From NCBI GenBank assembly GCA_963757945.1, contig CAVWTN010000002.1:2108001-2172000 (forward strand): DNA of 64,000 bases, in the 5' to 3' direction. This document shows, in pieces, positions 1-8,550 of this stretch. The translations under genes were made by a program, and so were the position numbers. Under the pieces are notes generated by a model, which made no database searches, was not told the origin of the DNA, and saw only the letters and a list, made by a program, of their open reading frames with translations. The first letter of the stretch is position 1. The number at the start of each line of letters is the position of its first letter. This DNA is from CAVWTN01 sp963757945. Lineage in GTDB: Bacteria; Vulcanimicrobiota; Vulcanimicrobiia; Vulcanimicrobiales; Vulcanimicrobiaceae.

Positions 1-1160
1 ACGAGCGAGCGGTCGAGTTCCGCGAGGACGCGCGCGTAGCCCATCGGCGGCGAGGGCTGGTCGATCACTTCGATGCGTCCGAGCGCACTCGCGGCGGCGG
101 CGCGATCGCGCCGCGCGAGGTGCAGTTCCGCGGCGCGCAGATGGTTGCCGTGCGCTTCGTGCTCGCTTGCGAGCTTCGCCAAGAGCGCCTCGCGCCGCTC
201 GCTCGCATTCTCCAGCAGCATCGATTGCAGCAGCGGATGCACCGAGAAGAACCCGTCGCGCGAGCGCGTGACGAACGACGAGCGCGCGAGCGCCGCCGAC
301 CAGGCCGGCGGGAGCGGAGGCGTGAGGATCAGCGCGAGATCGGTCTCCGTCGCGTGCGGGATCGCGGCGCACGCGAAGAGCGCCTCGCGCGGGTGCGGCA
401 ACAGCGACGCGAGCACTTGATCGGCGAGGTAGTGGTGCAGCTCTTCGAACGCGACGTCGTCGAGATCGTCGAGCAGCGGCGCGAGCCTTCCCTCGGCGGC
501 GCAGCGCGCCAGCAGCAAGACGGCGATCGGCCAGCCCTGCGAGATCGCCGCGATGCGCTCGACCGCCTCTTTGCCGACGTCGAGGTCCGCGAAGACGCTG
601 CGCAATTCCGCCGGCGTGAAGCTCAGATCTTCGGCGCGCAGCGTCACGATCTCGTGCGGCGCGGCGAAGCGGCTCAGGTGCATGCGCAGGCTCTCGCGCG
701 AACAGACGACGATCGTGCGCTCTTCGGGGCTCGTGGCCAGCAAGCGCGCGAACAGCTCGCGCGCGCCGGGCGCGTTCGCGATGTGCTCGGCGTTCTCGAA
801 GACGAACGTCGCCGCCGGAGCATCTTCGCGCCAGGCCGCGATCGCAAGCTCGACACGTTCGCTCGCCGACGATCCCGCGGCGCCGAGCAGCATCTCGCGC
901 TGGGTCAGCATCGCTTCGCGTTCGGGCGATTCTTCGGCCAGCGCCGGGAGCAAGCGGCGCGCCAGATCGAGTTCGTCGGCGACGCCTGCGCAATCGCAGA
1001 TCGCGAAACGCTCGCTCTTTTGGACATACTGCCGCGCCAGGGTCGATTTTCCAAAGCCGGCGGGCGCTATCAACGCAAGCAAGCGTGGGGCCGCTCGACT
1101 GAGACGAGCCAGCAATTCGACTCTTAGAATGGTCGTGGCTCGCTCCCCGGGACGCGCCAT
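1..1160 (-). CDS. MalT-like (LuxR-family) STAND ATPase regulator, C-terminus beyond window edge
   Basis: The frame is open from an ATG at 1158-1160 down to base 1, so the 3' part lies outside the window. The first 40 residues contain a P-loop (APAGFGKST, residues 32-40), followed by a sensor-like motif resembling the NB-ARC/STAND domain of MalT-type activators (VVCSRESLRMHLSRF, about 150). A helical TPR-like region begins near the window edge. MalT-type proteins normally end in a LuxR HTH, which cannot be seen here. It is divergent from the SARP gene across about 80 bp, so the two may share a control region. The inducer is unknown. Confidence 0.75.
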   Translation of the reverse strand, partial: MARPGERATTILRVELLARLSRAAPRLLALIAPAGFGKSTLARQYVQKSERFAICDCAGVADELDLARRLLPALAEESPEREAMLTQREMLLGAAGSSASERVELAIAAWREDAPAATFVFENAEHIANAPGARELFARLLATSPEERTIVVCSRESLRMHLSRFAAPHEIVTLRAEDLSFTPAELRSVFADLDVGKEAVERIAAISQGWPIAVLLLARCAAEGRLAPLLDDLDDVAFEELHHYLADQVLASLLPHPREALFACAAIPHATETDLALILTPPLPPAWSAALARSSFVTRSRDGFFSVHPLLQSMLLENASERREALLAKLASEHEAHGNHLRAAELHLARRDRAAAASALGRIEVIDQPSPPMGYARVLAELDRSL

Positions 1161-1240
1161 CTTGAATTGTTGCCCACCGCCGGCGCTTCGCCCTGTGGAA
1201 AAAGTCGCACTTTTCGTAAGCACTCTGTAAGCGCGTTGAA

Positions 1241-2227
1241 ATGCGGCCACAGTACATTAGGTTCGATGCAACCCGCTCTAAGACTGTCCTAACAAGGAAG
1301 CCCTGCTTGCTTATCGTGCTGTTCGGCCAGCCTGGATTCTTCGCTCGACACGGGCCGTTGAAAGTGACCTTACCGGAGAAGGCGCTGCAGCTGCTTGCGT
1401 TCCTGGTGCTCAACCGGGCGGCGCCCATCTCGCGCGACGCGGTTGCCTTCACGCTCTGGCCCGACGAGTTCGAGCCGGCGGCGTTCGCAAATTTACGCAG
1501 GACCCTCCATCTCCTTCGGCGTGCGCTCCCCTTGGGGGAGACGCTCGTCGTAGAACCGGCGCTCCTTTGGTGGAACGAGCGCGGCGGCGTCACGGCGGAC
1601 GTCGCGGAATTCGAGAGGCTTGCCGACAAGGATCCGTCGGCGGCCCTCGGCTACGCCCGGTCGGGCGACCTGTTGCCGAACTGCGGTGAGGAATGGATTC
1701 GCATCGCCCGCGAGCGCTTGCGCACGCGTCGGCTCGAGTTGCTCGACCGGGAGTTGGCGGCGGCCGAGCGCGCCGTCGATCATCGCGCCGCGGCGAAGGC
1801 CGCGCGCGGGATCCTGGAGGCCGACCCCTGGCGGGAGGACGCGGTCCGCTCGCTGATGCGCGCCCGCTTCGGCCTGGGCGACCGCGCCGGGGCGATCGCG
1901 GAGTGCGCCGCCTTCACGGCGCGCATCGCCGCGGAGCTGGGGATCGAGCCGATGGTCGAGACGCTCGCGCTGCGGGCGGAACTCTCCCGTCAGCCGGGCG
2001 CCGCCGCCCCGACGAGCGCGGAGCGTCGCATTCAGATGAGGGAGATCGTCTCGGCCGGCTTCGGCTTCGCCGCGAGCGCCGCGACGAGCGCCCCGGCGAG
2101 CTCGTCGCAGGCCGCCCCATCGAACTCGTCGATCCGGCCGGTGTCCGCGAAGTCCAGCATCACGGGGTCGATCGGCAAGCGCGCGAGCAACGGGGCCTCG
2201 GCCAGCTCCGCGACGCTCTCGGCGTAG
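1241..2227 (+). CDS. SARP/BTAD-domain transcriptional regulator
   Basis: Residues about 25-110 resemble the winged-helix DNA-binding domain of SARP regulators (LLAFLVLNRAAPISRDAVAF, then LWPDEFEPAAFANLRRTLHLLRRAL). Residues about 115-255 are a bacterial transcriptional activation domain with TPR-like helices, ending in IEPMVETLALRAEL. That completes a normal single-domain SARP of about 255 residues. The last 65 residues are low-complexity Ala/Ser sequence antisense to the end of the mrp gene, so the original stop codon was probably lost or moved. A TTG start near 1308, just before LIVLFGQPG, is an alternative to the ATG at 1241. Targets are unknown. Confidence 0.7.
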   Translation: MRPQYIRFDATRSKTVLTRKPCLLIVLFGQPGFFARHGPLKVTLPEKALQLLAFLVLNRAAPISRDAVAFTLWPDEFEPAAFANLRRTLHLLRRALPLGETLVVEPALLWWNERGGVTADVAEFERLADKDPSAALGYARSGDLLPNCGEEWIRIARERLRTRRLELLDRELAAAERAVDHRAAAKAARGILEADPWREDAVRSLMRARFGLGDRAGAIAECAAFTARIAAELGIEPMVETLALRAELSRQPGAAAPTSAERRIQMREIVSAGFGFAASAATSAPASSSQAAPSNSSIRPVSAKSSITGSIGKRASNGASASSATLSA

Positions 2228-3111
2228 GACGGCCCGAAGACCTCGTAACGCCGCCCCGTATCGGGCGCGACGAAGTACGACATGTTTTCGACCACCCCGA
2301 GGATCGGCTTCTTGAGCTGGTGGACGAGGTTCGCCGCCTTGCGCACGATCATCGTGGCGAGCGCCTGCGGCATCGTCACGAGCACCACCCCGTCGACCGA
2401 GAGCGATTGCAGGACGGTCAGCGGCGCATCCGAGGTCCCCGGCGGCAGATCGATCAGCAGAAAATCCAGGTCGCTCCAGAGCACCTGTTCGTAGAACTGG
2501 CGGATGACGCCGGAGAGGACCGGGCCGCGCCAGATCATCGCCGTGTCTTCCTTATCCGTGAGCAGGTTCGAGCTGACGATCTCGATCGCCGAGCGGCTCA
2601 GCGCCGGCACCATCAGCGGGCGCGCCTGGCCCGCCGCGTTCGGCGGCGAGTTCGGGTCCGCTTCGATCCCGAGCGGCGTCGTCAGGCCGAAGAGCCGCGG
2701 GATCGAGGGGCCGGTGATGTCGGCGTCGAGGATCCCGACGCGATAGTGCTTGCGGCGCAGGCCGACGGCGAGCAGCGCCGTCGTGAGCGATTTGCCGACG
2801 CCGCCCTTGCCGGACATGATCGGGATGACGTGCTTGAAGCGGGCCCGGCCGCCGAAGGCGCCCGGCGCGCGGCGCTGGGGGCGCCGGTCCTCGTTCATGA
2901 TCAGCGGGACGCGCCCCGAGAGGCGCGCCTGGGTCAACGCCGTCAGGATCGGCTCGAGGCGCAGCCCGTGGGCCGCCGCCCCCTGTTCGATGGTCTCGTA
3001 GGCATTGACGCTACAGCTGGAACAGCCCAGGCCGAACGCCGCCAGGACGTCTTTGGCGATCGGCAGCTCGGCGACGAGGTCGCGCAGGTTCGTTTGCGGG
3101 GTGATCGGCAT
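2032..3111 (-). CDS. mrp: Mrp/ApbC-family P-loop ATPase, Fe-S carrier type
   Basis: The 359-residue protein has an N-terminal DUF1858-like domain with a CxxC pair (C30, C33). It is followed by the MinD/Mrp deviant Walker A (SGKGGVGKS, about residue 100) and the family motifs ADITGPSIPRL, LIDLPPGTSDAP and VENMSYF. Mrp/ApbC proteins bind and transfer Fe-S clusters as dimers. The C-terminal CxxC expected soon after VENMSYF is replaced here by APDT, so only the N-terminal pair is available as cluster ligand. The gene is divergent from bchY, whose product needs an Fe-S cluster, but no functional link is shown. Its 3' end overlaps the SARP gene by 196 bp. Confidence 0.85.
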   Translation of the reverse strand: MPITPQTNLRDLVAELPIAKDVLAAFGLGCSSCSVNAYETIEQGAAAHGLRLEPILTALTQARLSGRVPLIMNEDRRPQRRAPGAFGGRARFKHVIPIMSGKGGVGKSLTTALLAVGLRRKHYRVGILDADITGPSIPRLFGLTTPLGIEADPNSPPNAAGQARPLMVPALSRSAIEIVSSNLLTDKEDTAMIWRGPVLSGVIRQFYEQVLWSDLDFLLIDLPPGTSDAPLTVLQSLSVDGVVLVTMPQALATMIVRKAANLVHQLKKPILGVVENMSYFVAPDTGRRYEVFGPSYAESVAELAEAPLLARLPIDPVMLDFADTGRIDEFDGAACDELAGALVAALAAKPKPAETISLI

Positions 3112-3116
3112 GGGAC

Positions 3117-3140
3117 GCCCTTCGACAAGCTCGGGGTGAC
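3117..3140. repeat. Dispersed REP-like repeat (CCTTCGACAAGCTCAGG family)
   Basis: The sequence CCCTTCGACAAGCTCGGGGT followed by GAC matches a short motif seen again near 13103, 13131, 21361, 21438, 45059, 46492 and 55394, in either orientation and always between genes. It is a small interspersed repeat of unknown function. Confidence 0.6.
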
Positions 3141-3202
3141 GGGAGTGGGGAGGAGGTCGGGTGAGGCTCGGACCATTTTCTTCGACGCCTTGCGCACGAC
3201 TC

Positions 3203-3245
3203 TGTGCCGACTATCACGGTTGCGCGAGGGCGGGGCGTGTAGTGT
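3203..3245 (+). promoter_or_regulatory. Crp-type operator and -10 box of the bchYZ operon
   Basis: TGTGC-CGACTA-TCACG lies at 3203-3218. Twenty-one bases later comes a weak -10 box TAGTGT (3240-3245), which puts the operator centre near -41.5, the class II activator position. Twenty-one bases starting at the operator are identical to the site before the crtP-like gene. The same spacing occurs before bchI and bchF1. Confidence 0.65.
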
Positions 3246-3299
3246 AACGGAGACCGTCGCCCAAGGCACGCGTTCGCACGGCGGTCGGAGGGGTCTAGC

Positions 3300-4640
3300 G
3301 TGAGCAAGCAACCGTCGTCCATGTGCCCCGCGTTCGGGGCGATCCGAAACGTGCTGCGCATGGAAGATGCGATGCCGATCGTCATCTCCAGCGGAGACGG
3401 CTGCCTGTACGGCCACACGTTCGTGGCGCACTTCTACGTGGCGAACCGCCCGATCTTCTCGCCGGGCGTCAGCTCGGAGATCTGGGCGCGCGGCACGATG
3501 TTCGACGAGTTGCGCGCGATGGTCACCGAGATGGCCGAGCAGCACGCGCCCGCGATCATCCCGATCCTTTCGCTGTGCGTCTCCGATACGGTCGGGCTGC
3601 CGTTCGACCTGTTGCCCAAGCAGATCGGCAATACCGAGATCATCTACGTTCCGCTGCCCGCCTACAGCGTGCACACGCACGCGAAAGCGAAGGACATCGT
3701 CGTCGATGCGCTGACCTGGCGCTTGCCGCCGCAGCGCAAGGCGCGCGCGGGCGTCAACCTGATCGGCGAGGTCTTCCCGAGCGATCCGATCAAGATCGAC
3801 GAAGTGCTGCGCAAGATCGGCACGCACGTGAACACGCACGTGCCGGGGCCGCGCTGGGCCGATTACGTCGCGATGGTCGACGGCGCGCTCAACGCCCCGC
3901 TGCATCCGTTCTACAGCGAGAGCGTCGCGCGGATGAAGATGAAGCAGGGGCTGCCGTTCATCGACGGCGCGCCGGTCGGCATCGACGGCACGTACAACTG
4001 GATCAAGGCGGTCGGCGAAGCGCTCAAGCTCGATCCCGCGACCGTCGAGCGCGTCGCGAGCGACGAGCGCGATGCGGTCAAGGCCGCGATGGCCGATTAT
4101 CCGCTCAACGGCCTCACGATGCTCGTCGCAGGCTACGACGGCCACGAGTTCATGCTCGTGCGCCTGCTGATCGAAGCGGGCGCGAACGTGCCGTATCTCG
4201 CGACCGCGGTGAACACGAATCCGCTCGCGCGCGAAGAGGAGGCCTGGCTGAAAGAGCACGGCTGTTCCGTGCTCTACAAGGCGAACTTCGACGCCGAGAT
4301 CGCGGCGCTCACCGAGCATCCCTACGATCTGGTTGTCGGCACGACGACGACGATCTGCGCCTACGCCAAGAAGCTCGGGATCCCGGCGATCTACGATACG
4401 AACGCGCTCGCGACGCGCTCGCTTATGCTCGCGCAAGGCGCCTCGGACATCTTGCAGCTCGTCATGCAGACGTTCCGCCGCAAGGAGCGTTACGAGAAGA
4501 TCGCCCGCTTCTTCGACGACGACGGCTCGCTCGCGGCCTCCGCCGCGGCGGCGCGCGTCGCGGCCGCCGAGCGGCTGCGGGCCGAAGCGTCGCAGATCGA
4601 CCTGACCGAGATCGTCCTCACGCAAGGAGCGCAGCAGTAA
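3300..4640 (+). CDS. bchY: Chlorophyllide a reductase subunit Y
   Basis: BchY and BchZ form the NifDK-like catalytic part of chlorophyllide a oxidoreductase, which reduces ring B of chlorin to bacteriochlorin using electrons from BchX. The N-terminal motif SMCPAFGAIRNVLRM is the BchY signature. C9, C35 and C93 are the likely subunit-Y cluster ligands, with one Cys supplied by BchZ. At 446 residues it is slightly short of typical BchY. The start is a GTG with GGAGGGG six bases upstream. It is followed one base later by bchZ. BchN was rejected because its N-terminus differs and the partner is BchZ-like. Confidence 0.93.
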   Translation: MSKQPSSMCPAFGAIRNVLRMEDAMPIVISSGDGCLYGHTFVAHFYVANRPIFSPGVSSEIWARGTMFDELRAMVTEMAEQHAPAIIPILSLCVSDTVGLPFDLLPKQIGNTEIIYVPLPAYSVHTHAKAKDIVVDALTWRLPPQRKARAGVNLIGEVFPSDPIKIDEVLRKIGTHVNTHVPGPRWADYVAMVDGALNAPLHPFYSESVARMKMKQGLPFIDGAPVGIDGTYNWIKAVGEALKLDPATVERVASDERDAVKAAMADYPLNGLTMLVAGYDGHEFMLVRLLIEAGANVPYLATAVNTNPLAREEEAWLKEHGCSVLYKANFDAEIAALTEHPYDLVVGTTTTICAYAKKLGIPAIYDTNALATRSLMLAQGASDILQLVMQTFRRKERYEKIARFFDDDGSLAASAAAARVAAAERLRAEASQIDLTEIVLTQGAQQ

Positions 4641-4641
4641 C

Positions 4642-6231
4642 GTGGCCCGTCAAGTCCGCGCCAACTTCCAGACCAAAGAGCTTCCCTCCGACGTCGTCAA
4701 TTCGCCGATCGGCAATCGCGTCACGGATCTCGATCACGCCGGCGGCGACACGGGCGCGATGCAGGTCTTCGCCGCGCTGCGCGACGGGCACGTCGTGCTC
4801 GACGGCCCCGTCGGCTGCCACGTGATGCCCGCCGTCGCCGTCATCAACTACACCGATTGCGTGCCGTACCTGCAGAACGTGACCTGCTCCGAGCTGAGCG
4901 AGCACGAAGTCGCGATCGCGGGCACGCTCGATGCCGTCAAGGAGAAGGTCGAACTCGCCGCAGGGACCGGCCGCCAAGTGTTCATCGTCAGCACGCCCGT
5001 CTCCGAGCTGATCGGCGCGAGCTGGACGACGACCGATGCGGACAAGAAGGGCTCGGCCCTGTTCTTCGACGCGCACGCGCTCGACGACGACGATTGGAAA
5101 GCGCGCGACCGCGCGCTCTTGTTCCTGTGGGAGCACCGCGATCACTTCGTGCGCCCCGCGAGCGAGCCGCCGCGCGTGCGGAGCGCGAAGCCCTCGGTGA
5201 ACATCATCGGGCCGACCTACGGCAACTTCAATTCGTACAGCGATCTCGCTGAGATCAAGCGTTTGGTCGAGGGGATCGGCGCGAGCCTGAACCTCGTGTT
5301 CCCGTTCGAATCGGCCAGCTACGACACGCCGCACCTGGCCGATGCGAACGCGACGATCGTGATGTATCAAGAGTACGGCAAGTCGCTCGCGCGCGAGATC
5401 GGGCTGCCGACGTTCTACGCGCCGTTCGGTCTGGAGAAGACGACCGCGTTCCTGCGCGAGCTGGGGAAGACGCTCGGCCTTGAAGCCGAAGCCGAAGCGT
5501 TCATCAAGAAAGAGAAGAAGACGACGCTCGCGGCGTGGCAAGACATCTGGCGCTCGACGCACAGCGACTTCTTCGCCGACATGCCGATCGCGATCGTCGC
5601 GCCGCCGACGTATAAAGACGGCCTGGAAGCGTACTTGGGCGGCGAACTGGGCTTGCCGATCGGCGTCAGCGCGTATCGCTCCGGGCCGAACAAGGTGCCC
5701 AACCCCGAGATCCGCGCGGCGCTCTTGAATGCGAGCCCGAGCCCGATGATCGTGTTCGGCTCGATCAACGAGCGCATGATCATCAAACAGGAGAAGCTGC
5801 CCTCGCTCTACGTGCAGGTCTCGTTCCCGGGCGCCGTGGTGCGCCGCGCGACCGGCACGCCGCACATGGGCTACGCGGGCGCGGTGTGGCTGTTGCAGGT
5901 CGTGTGCGAAGCGCTCTTCGATACGCTCTTCGCGAATCTGCCGACCTCGGCCGTGCCGCCGCAGCGCGCGGATTCGACGACGAAAGCGATGCTCGCGACG
6001 GCCTCCGAGATCGTCAGCGAGAGCGGCAAGGGCCGCAACAGCATGATCACCTGGACCGACGAGGCGAAGGCGCTCGCGGAGGTCACGCTCAAGCGCGTTC
6101 CGTTCTTCGTGCGCGTCTCCGTGAACAAGAAGCTGCGCGCCGAAGCGGAATCGCTCGCGCGCGAACGCGGCACGGACGTCGACGGTCCGCTCGTGCAAGA
6201 GATCGTGGCCAAGTTCTCGGCCGGGAGATGA
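4642..6231 (+). CDS. bchZ: Chlorophyllide a reductase subunit Z
   Basis: This is the second NifDK-like subunit of chlorophyllide a oxidoreductase. The N-terminal region carries LDHAGGDTGAMQVFAALRDG and DGPVGCHVMPAVAVINYTD; C59 is the likely cluster ligand. The last 60 residues are the small PCP_red domain (WTDEAKALAEVTLKRVPFFV, then a basic stretch) shared by BchZ and BchB C-termini. The length of 529 residues is normal. The start is a GTG one base after the bchY stop, so translation is probably coupled. The iron protein BchX is encoded about 56 kb away in the bchFCX operon, an unusual split of bchXYZ. Confidence 0.93.
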   Translation: MARQVRANFQTKELPSDVVNSPIGNRVTDLDHAGGDTGAMQVFAALRDGHVVLDGPVGCHVMPAVAVINYTDCVPYLQNVTCSELSEHEVAIAGTLDAVKEKVELAAGTGRQVFIVSTPVSELIGASWTTTDADKKGSALFFDAHALDDDDWKARDRALLFLWEHRDHFVRPASEPPRVRSAKPSVNIIGPTYGNFNSYSDLAEIKRLVEGIGASLNLVFPFESASYDTPHLADANATIVMYQEYGKSLAREIGLPTFYAPFGLEKTTAFLRELGKTLGLEAEAEAFIKKEKKTTLAAWQDIWRSTHSDFFADMPIAIVAPPTYKDGLEAYLGGELGLPIGVSAYRSGPNKVPNPEIRAALLNASPSPMIVFGSINERMIIKQEKLPSLYVQVSFPGAVVRRATGTPHMGYAGAVWLLQVVCEALFDTLFANLPTSAVPPQRADSTTKAMLATASEIVSESGKGRNSMITWTDEAKALAEVTLKRVPFFVRVSVNKKLRAEAESLARERGTDVDGPLVQEIVAKFSAGR

Positions 6232-6232
6232 T

Positions 6233-6619
6233 GTGACGAACCAAGACCGGCCGCCGCTCGACGCGGCCGCGCGCAAAGCGAAGCGGGCGCGTCTCGCGCA
6301 GATGCAGGGCATGGACGAACTGTTCCCCGAGGTTCACATGAGCGTCGAGGACGTGCGTCTCGAGTACGCCGCCGCCGCGAAGAAGATGTGGATCTGGATC
6401 GCGGCGCTCGTCCTGACGGGCCTCGCGGGCTTCCTCGTGCAGGCGATCTGGATCCTCAGCGTCTGCGCGTTCGCCGGCGCCGGCTTCGCCTGGGACGTCG
6501 CAAACGAGCGCCGCTCGACCTACAAACGGCTGCTCCTGGAAGCGAAGATCGAGAAATCGATCCTCGATCACGAATCGAAGGCCGGCGCGGCGGCGCCTGG
6601 CGAGGTCGCGCAGCCCTAG
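6233..6619 (+). CDS. Small two-helix membrane protein in the bchYZ operon
   Basis: A GTG two bases after the bchZ stop begins a 128-residue protein. It has a basic, Arg/Lys-rich N-terminus and two hydrophobic segments at about 53-72 and 74-93 (WIWIAALVLTGLAGFLVQAI, then WILSVCAFAGAGFAW). A charged tail follows. No family is recognised. Its tight coupling to bchYZ suggests a role near pigment synthesis or membrane assembly, but that is inference. Its TAG stop lies inside the CTAG target site of the adjacent insertion sequence, so the insertion left the reading frame intact. Confidence 0.75.
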   Translation: MTNQDRPPLDAAARKAKRARLAQMQGMDELFPEVHMSVEDVRLEYAAAAKKMWIWIAALVLTGLAGFLVQAIWILSVCAFAGAGFAWDVANERRSTYKRLLLEAKIEKSILDHESKAGAAAPGEVAQP

Positions 6620-8110
6620 GAGTTTGGCGGGCTTGAAGGGACGCGAATCGACTCTTTCGCGGGAGAGCCAGTCGTGATCGGCCACCGCCGACATGAAGTG
6701 GGTGGTCTCACCTCGCTCCCTTCAAGCCATCGCCAGCGTGTGCAAGCGTTTGAGGTTCCAGGCTGTGCAGCCCAGGAGAAACTCTCCGCTGGCTTTTCGA
6801 TGGCCGCGAAGCAAGAACTGACGGAAGCCCAAGGCGCGCTTGAGATTCCCGAAAACGGGCTCGACGGTGCATTTTCGCAGGGCGAAGATTGCACGGCCTT
6901 CCGGCGTTCGCAGCCGGTACAACATTTGCGCCAAAGCAGAGGCTCCAGGCTTCGGAGCTTTTGGAACGCGGAATCGCCGCAGGCCCCAATGATGGCGATC
7001 GCGCTTGGGAGCGATGTACGGCACGACCCCGCTCTCGACGCACAACTCAACGTTGAGTTCGCTGAAGTAGCCGGCGTCGGCCAACAACTCGTGCGGCTTG
7101 CCGACCGGCAGCGCCGTAAGTTTTCGCAGCATCGGCTTGAGCAGACGGCAATCGATTGGGCGCTGGCTAAGTTCAGCGCCGACGATCAACAGAGAACCGG
7201 TGTCGACGGCGGCCTGCCCGTTGTAAGCCTGAACGAACCCTTCGGAACTCGGCATGATGCGCGATTCCGGATCGGTCAAGTTCACTTGAGCCTCCGGACG
7301 AACGCAATCCTTCGGCCTCTTTGGCGCCCTGATCTTGCGGCCGATCTTCTCCGCGATCCGGTCGCGATCGGCCACCACGTCCCGGTACTCGACGTGTTCC
7401 TGGGTTTGGCGCTCCGCTTCGCGCGCCTTGATCCGCTCTTGCGCCTCAGCAATGGCTTTGAGGCGATCTTCGCGGCGTGCGATTTCCGCAGGAATATCGA
7501 TCCCGCCGTCGCGTTCGTCGGCCGAGTCGGCCGCCTCGGCGAGTTCCAGCATCCGGCGCACTTCTCGCTTCAGCTGAACTTCAAGCCGGTTCGCACCCTT
7601 CAAGCTGAGCGCGCGATGCTTGGATGCGTTCGCCTTGATCTTGGTGCCGTCCAGGCTTACCCGGCCGACTTCCAAGCACCCCAACTCTTTGGCGACAATC
7701 AGGATCTGATTGAACAGAGCCTCAAGATGCGGAAAGAAGCGGCGCCGGAAGGCGCAGATCGTGTCGCGGTCGGGATGCGTGTTCGCCGCGATATATCGAA
7801 AGGCCACCGATTCGTACGTCGCCGCTTCGATCTTCCGGCTCGCTCGCAGGCCGGTCGCGTACGAGTAAAACAGCAGCGCCACCATCATCTCCGGATGGTA
7901 CGCAGCCGAACCGCGGCCGGAGTACGAGTCCCGCAGCGGACGCAGATCCAAGCGCGATACCACATCGACGACAAACCGCGCCAAGTGCTTCTCCGGAAGC
8001 CAATCCTGGACGCTCGGAGGCATCAGAAATAGCGTGTCACGATCGAACGAAACGAAGTTGTCCCCCATACCCCAATTCTACCATTTGGCGGCCACAAGTC
8101 CGCCAAACTC
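6620..8110 (-). mobile_element. IS1182-like insertion sequence
   Basis: The element is about 1.49 kb and encodes one transposase. Its ends are inverted repeats: GAGTTTGGCGGGCTTG at the left (from 6620) and the complement of CAAGTCCGCCAAACTC at the right (to 8110), with one mismatch. It is flanked by CTAG at 6616-6619 and 8111-8114, a palindromic 4-bp target duplication. The intact transposase and well-matched ends suggest a recent insertion. Confidence 0.88.
6722..8068 (-). CDS. IS1182-family transposase
   Basis: The 448-residue DDE transposase starts with the DUF772-type region (PSVQDWLPEKHLARFVVDVV, YHPEMMVALLFYSYATGLRASRKI). The catalytic blocks follow: SLDGTKIKANAS (first Asp), LLADAGYFSELN (second Asp) and TVEPVFGNLKRALGFRQF (Glu). 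A charged coiled-coil segment rich in Glu, Arg and Lys lies at about residues 180-240 between the first two blocks. The reading frame is intact. It is the only gene in the element. Confidence 0.92.
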   Translation of the reverse strand: MGDNFVSFDRDTLFLMPPSVQDWLPEKHLARFVVDVVSRLDLRPLRDSYSGRGSAAYHPEMMVALLFYSYATGLRASRKIEAATYESVAFRYIAANTHPDRDTICAFRRRFFPHLEALFNQILIVAKELGCLEVGRVSLDGTKIKANASKHRALSLKGANRLEVQLKREVRRMLELAEAADSADERDGGIDIPAEIARREDRLKAIAEAQERIKAREAERQTQEHVEYRDVVADRDRIAEKIGRKIRAPKRPKDCVRPEAQVNLTDPESRIMPSSEGFVQAYNGQAAVDTGSLLIVGAELSQRPIDCRLLKPMLRKLTALPVGKPHELLADAGYFSELNVELCVESGVVPYIAPKRDRHHWGLRRFRVPKAPKPGASALAQMLYRLRTPEGRAIFALRKCTVEPVFGNLKRALGFRQFLLRGHRKASGEFLLGCTAWNLKRLHTLAMA

Positions 8111-8181
8111 CTAGCGCTCGCTTGGCCTCCATGTCGTGGCGTGCGCTTGAGCCTGTGAGCGGCCGGGTACCTGGTACCGTG

Positions 8182-8547
8182 ATGATAAAGTATCTTCGTT
8201 CCACCCTCATTCTGGCCGTCGCACTCGGCAGCATCTCGTTCGCCGTCGCGACCCTGCCCGCGAACGCCCAAGGTTACATGACCGGCCAAGGCTACGGCCC
8301 ACCGCCGGCGTGGGCAGCGCCTTACTACGATACGCAGAGCCACGTTCTGACGGGCGTCATCGTCGGCGCCGCACCCTACCGCATTGCCGTGCGCGTCGGC
8401 GAACGCAGGCGCCCGCTGCAGATCGATCTCAAGAACGGCACCGTCATCAATCCGGTCGGCACGCGGCTAGCCCCGGGGCAGAACGTGCGGATCCGCGGCT
8501 ACTGGAGCCAGGGCACGTTCATCGCGAACCGCGTTCGCGTCCTCTAA
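8182..8547 (+). CDS. Secreted small beta-rich protein, function unknown
   Basis: Starting at ATG 8182, the 121-residue product has a signal peptide (MIKYLRSTLILAVALGSISF..., probable cleavage after ANAQ). A Gly/Tyr/Pro-rich stretch follows, then a small domain with alternating hydrophobic strands (LTGVIVGAAPYRIAVRV, LQIDLKNGTVINPVGTRLAPG, VRIRGYWSQGTFIANRV). The pattern resembles DUF5666-type OB-fold exported proteins, with low certainty. An upstream in-frame start at 8122 would place a non-signal sequence before the signal peptide, so it was not used. The gene begins about 70 bp after the insertion sequence. Confidence 0.6.
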   Translation: MIKYLRSTLILAVALGSISFAVATLPANAQGYMTGQGYGPPPAWAAPYYDTQSHVLTGVIVGAAPYRIAVRVGERRRPLQIDLKNGTVINPVGTRLAPGQNVRIRGYWSQGTFIANRVRVL

Positions 8548-8550
8548 GCT

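Noticed and set aside
120..1127. Long plus-strand frame rich in Arg, Glu and Ala
   Set aside because: It is antisense to the MalT-like gene that runs off the left edge; the minus frame has a P-loop and normal protein composition.
1693..3303. 536-codon plus-strand frame
   Set aside because: Arg/Asp-rich shadow of the SARP and mrp genes with no domain; same for similar long frames opposite bchY, bchZ, bchH and the ABC genes.
3300..6231. Assignment as bchN-bchB (protochlorophyllide reductase)
   Set aside because: SMCPAFG at the N-terminus and the BchZ-type LDHAGG start favour the chlorophyllide a reductase; the iron protein in the window is BchX type, not BchL.
8122..8181. Upstream start for the secreted protein
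   Set aside because: It would put 20 residues without signal character before a clear signal peptide.
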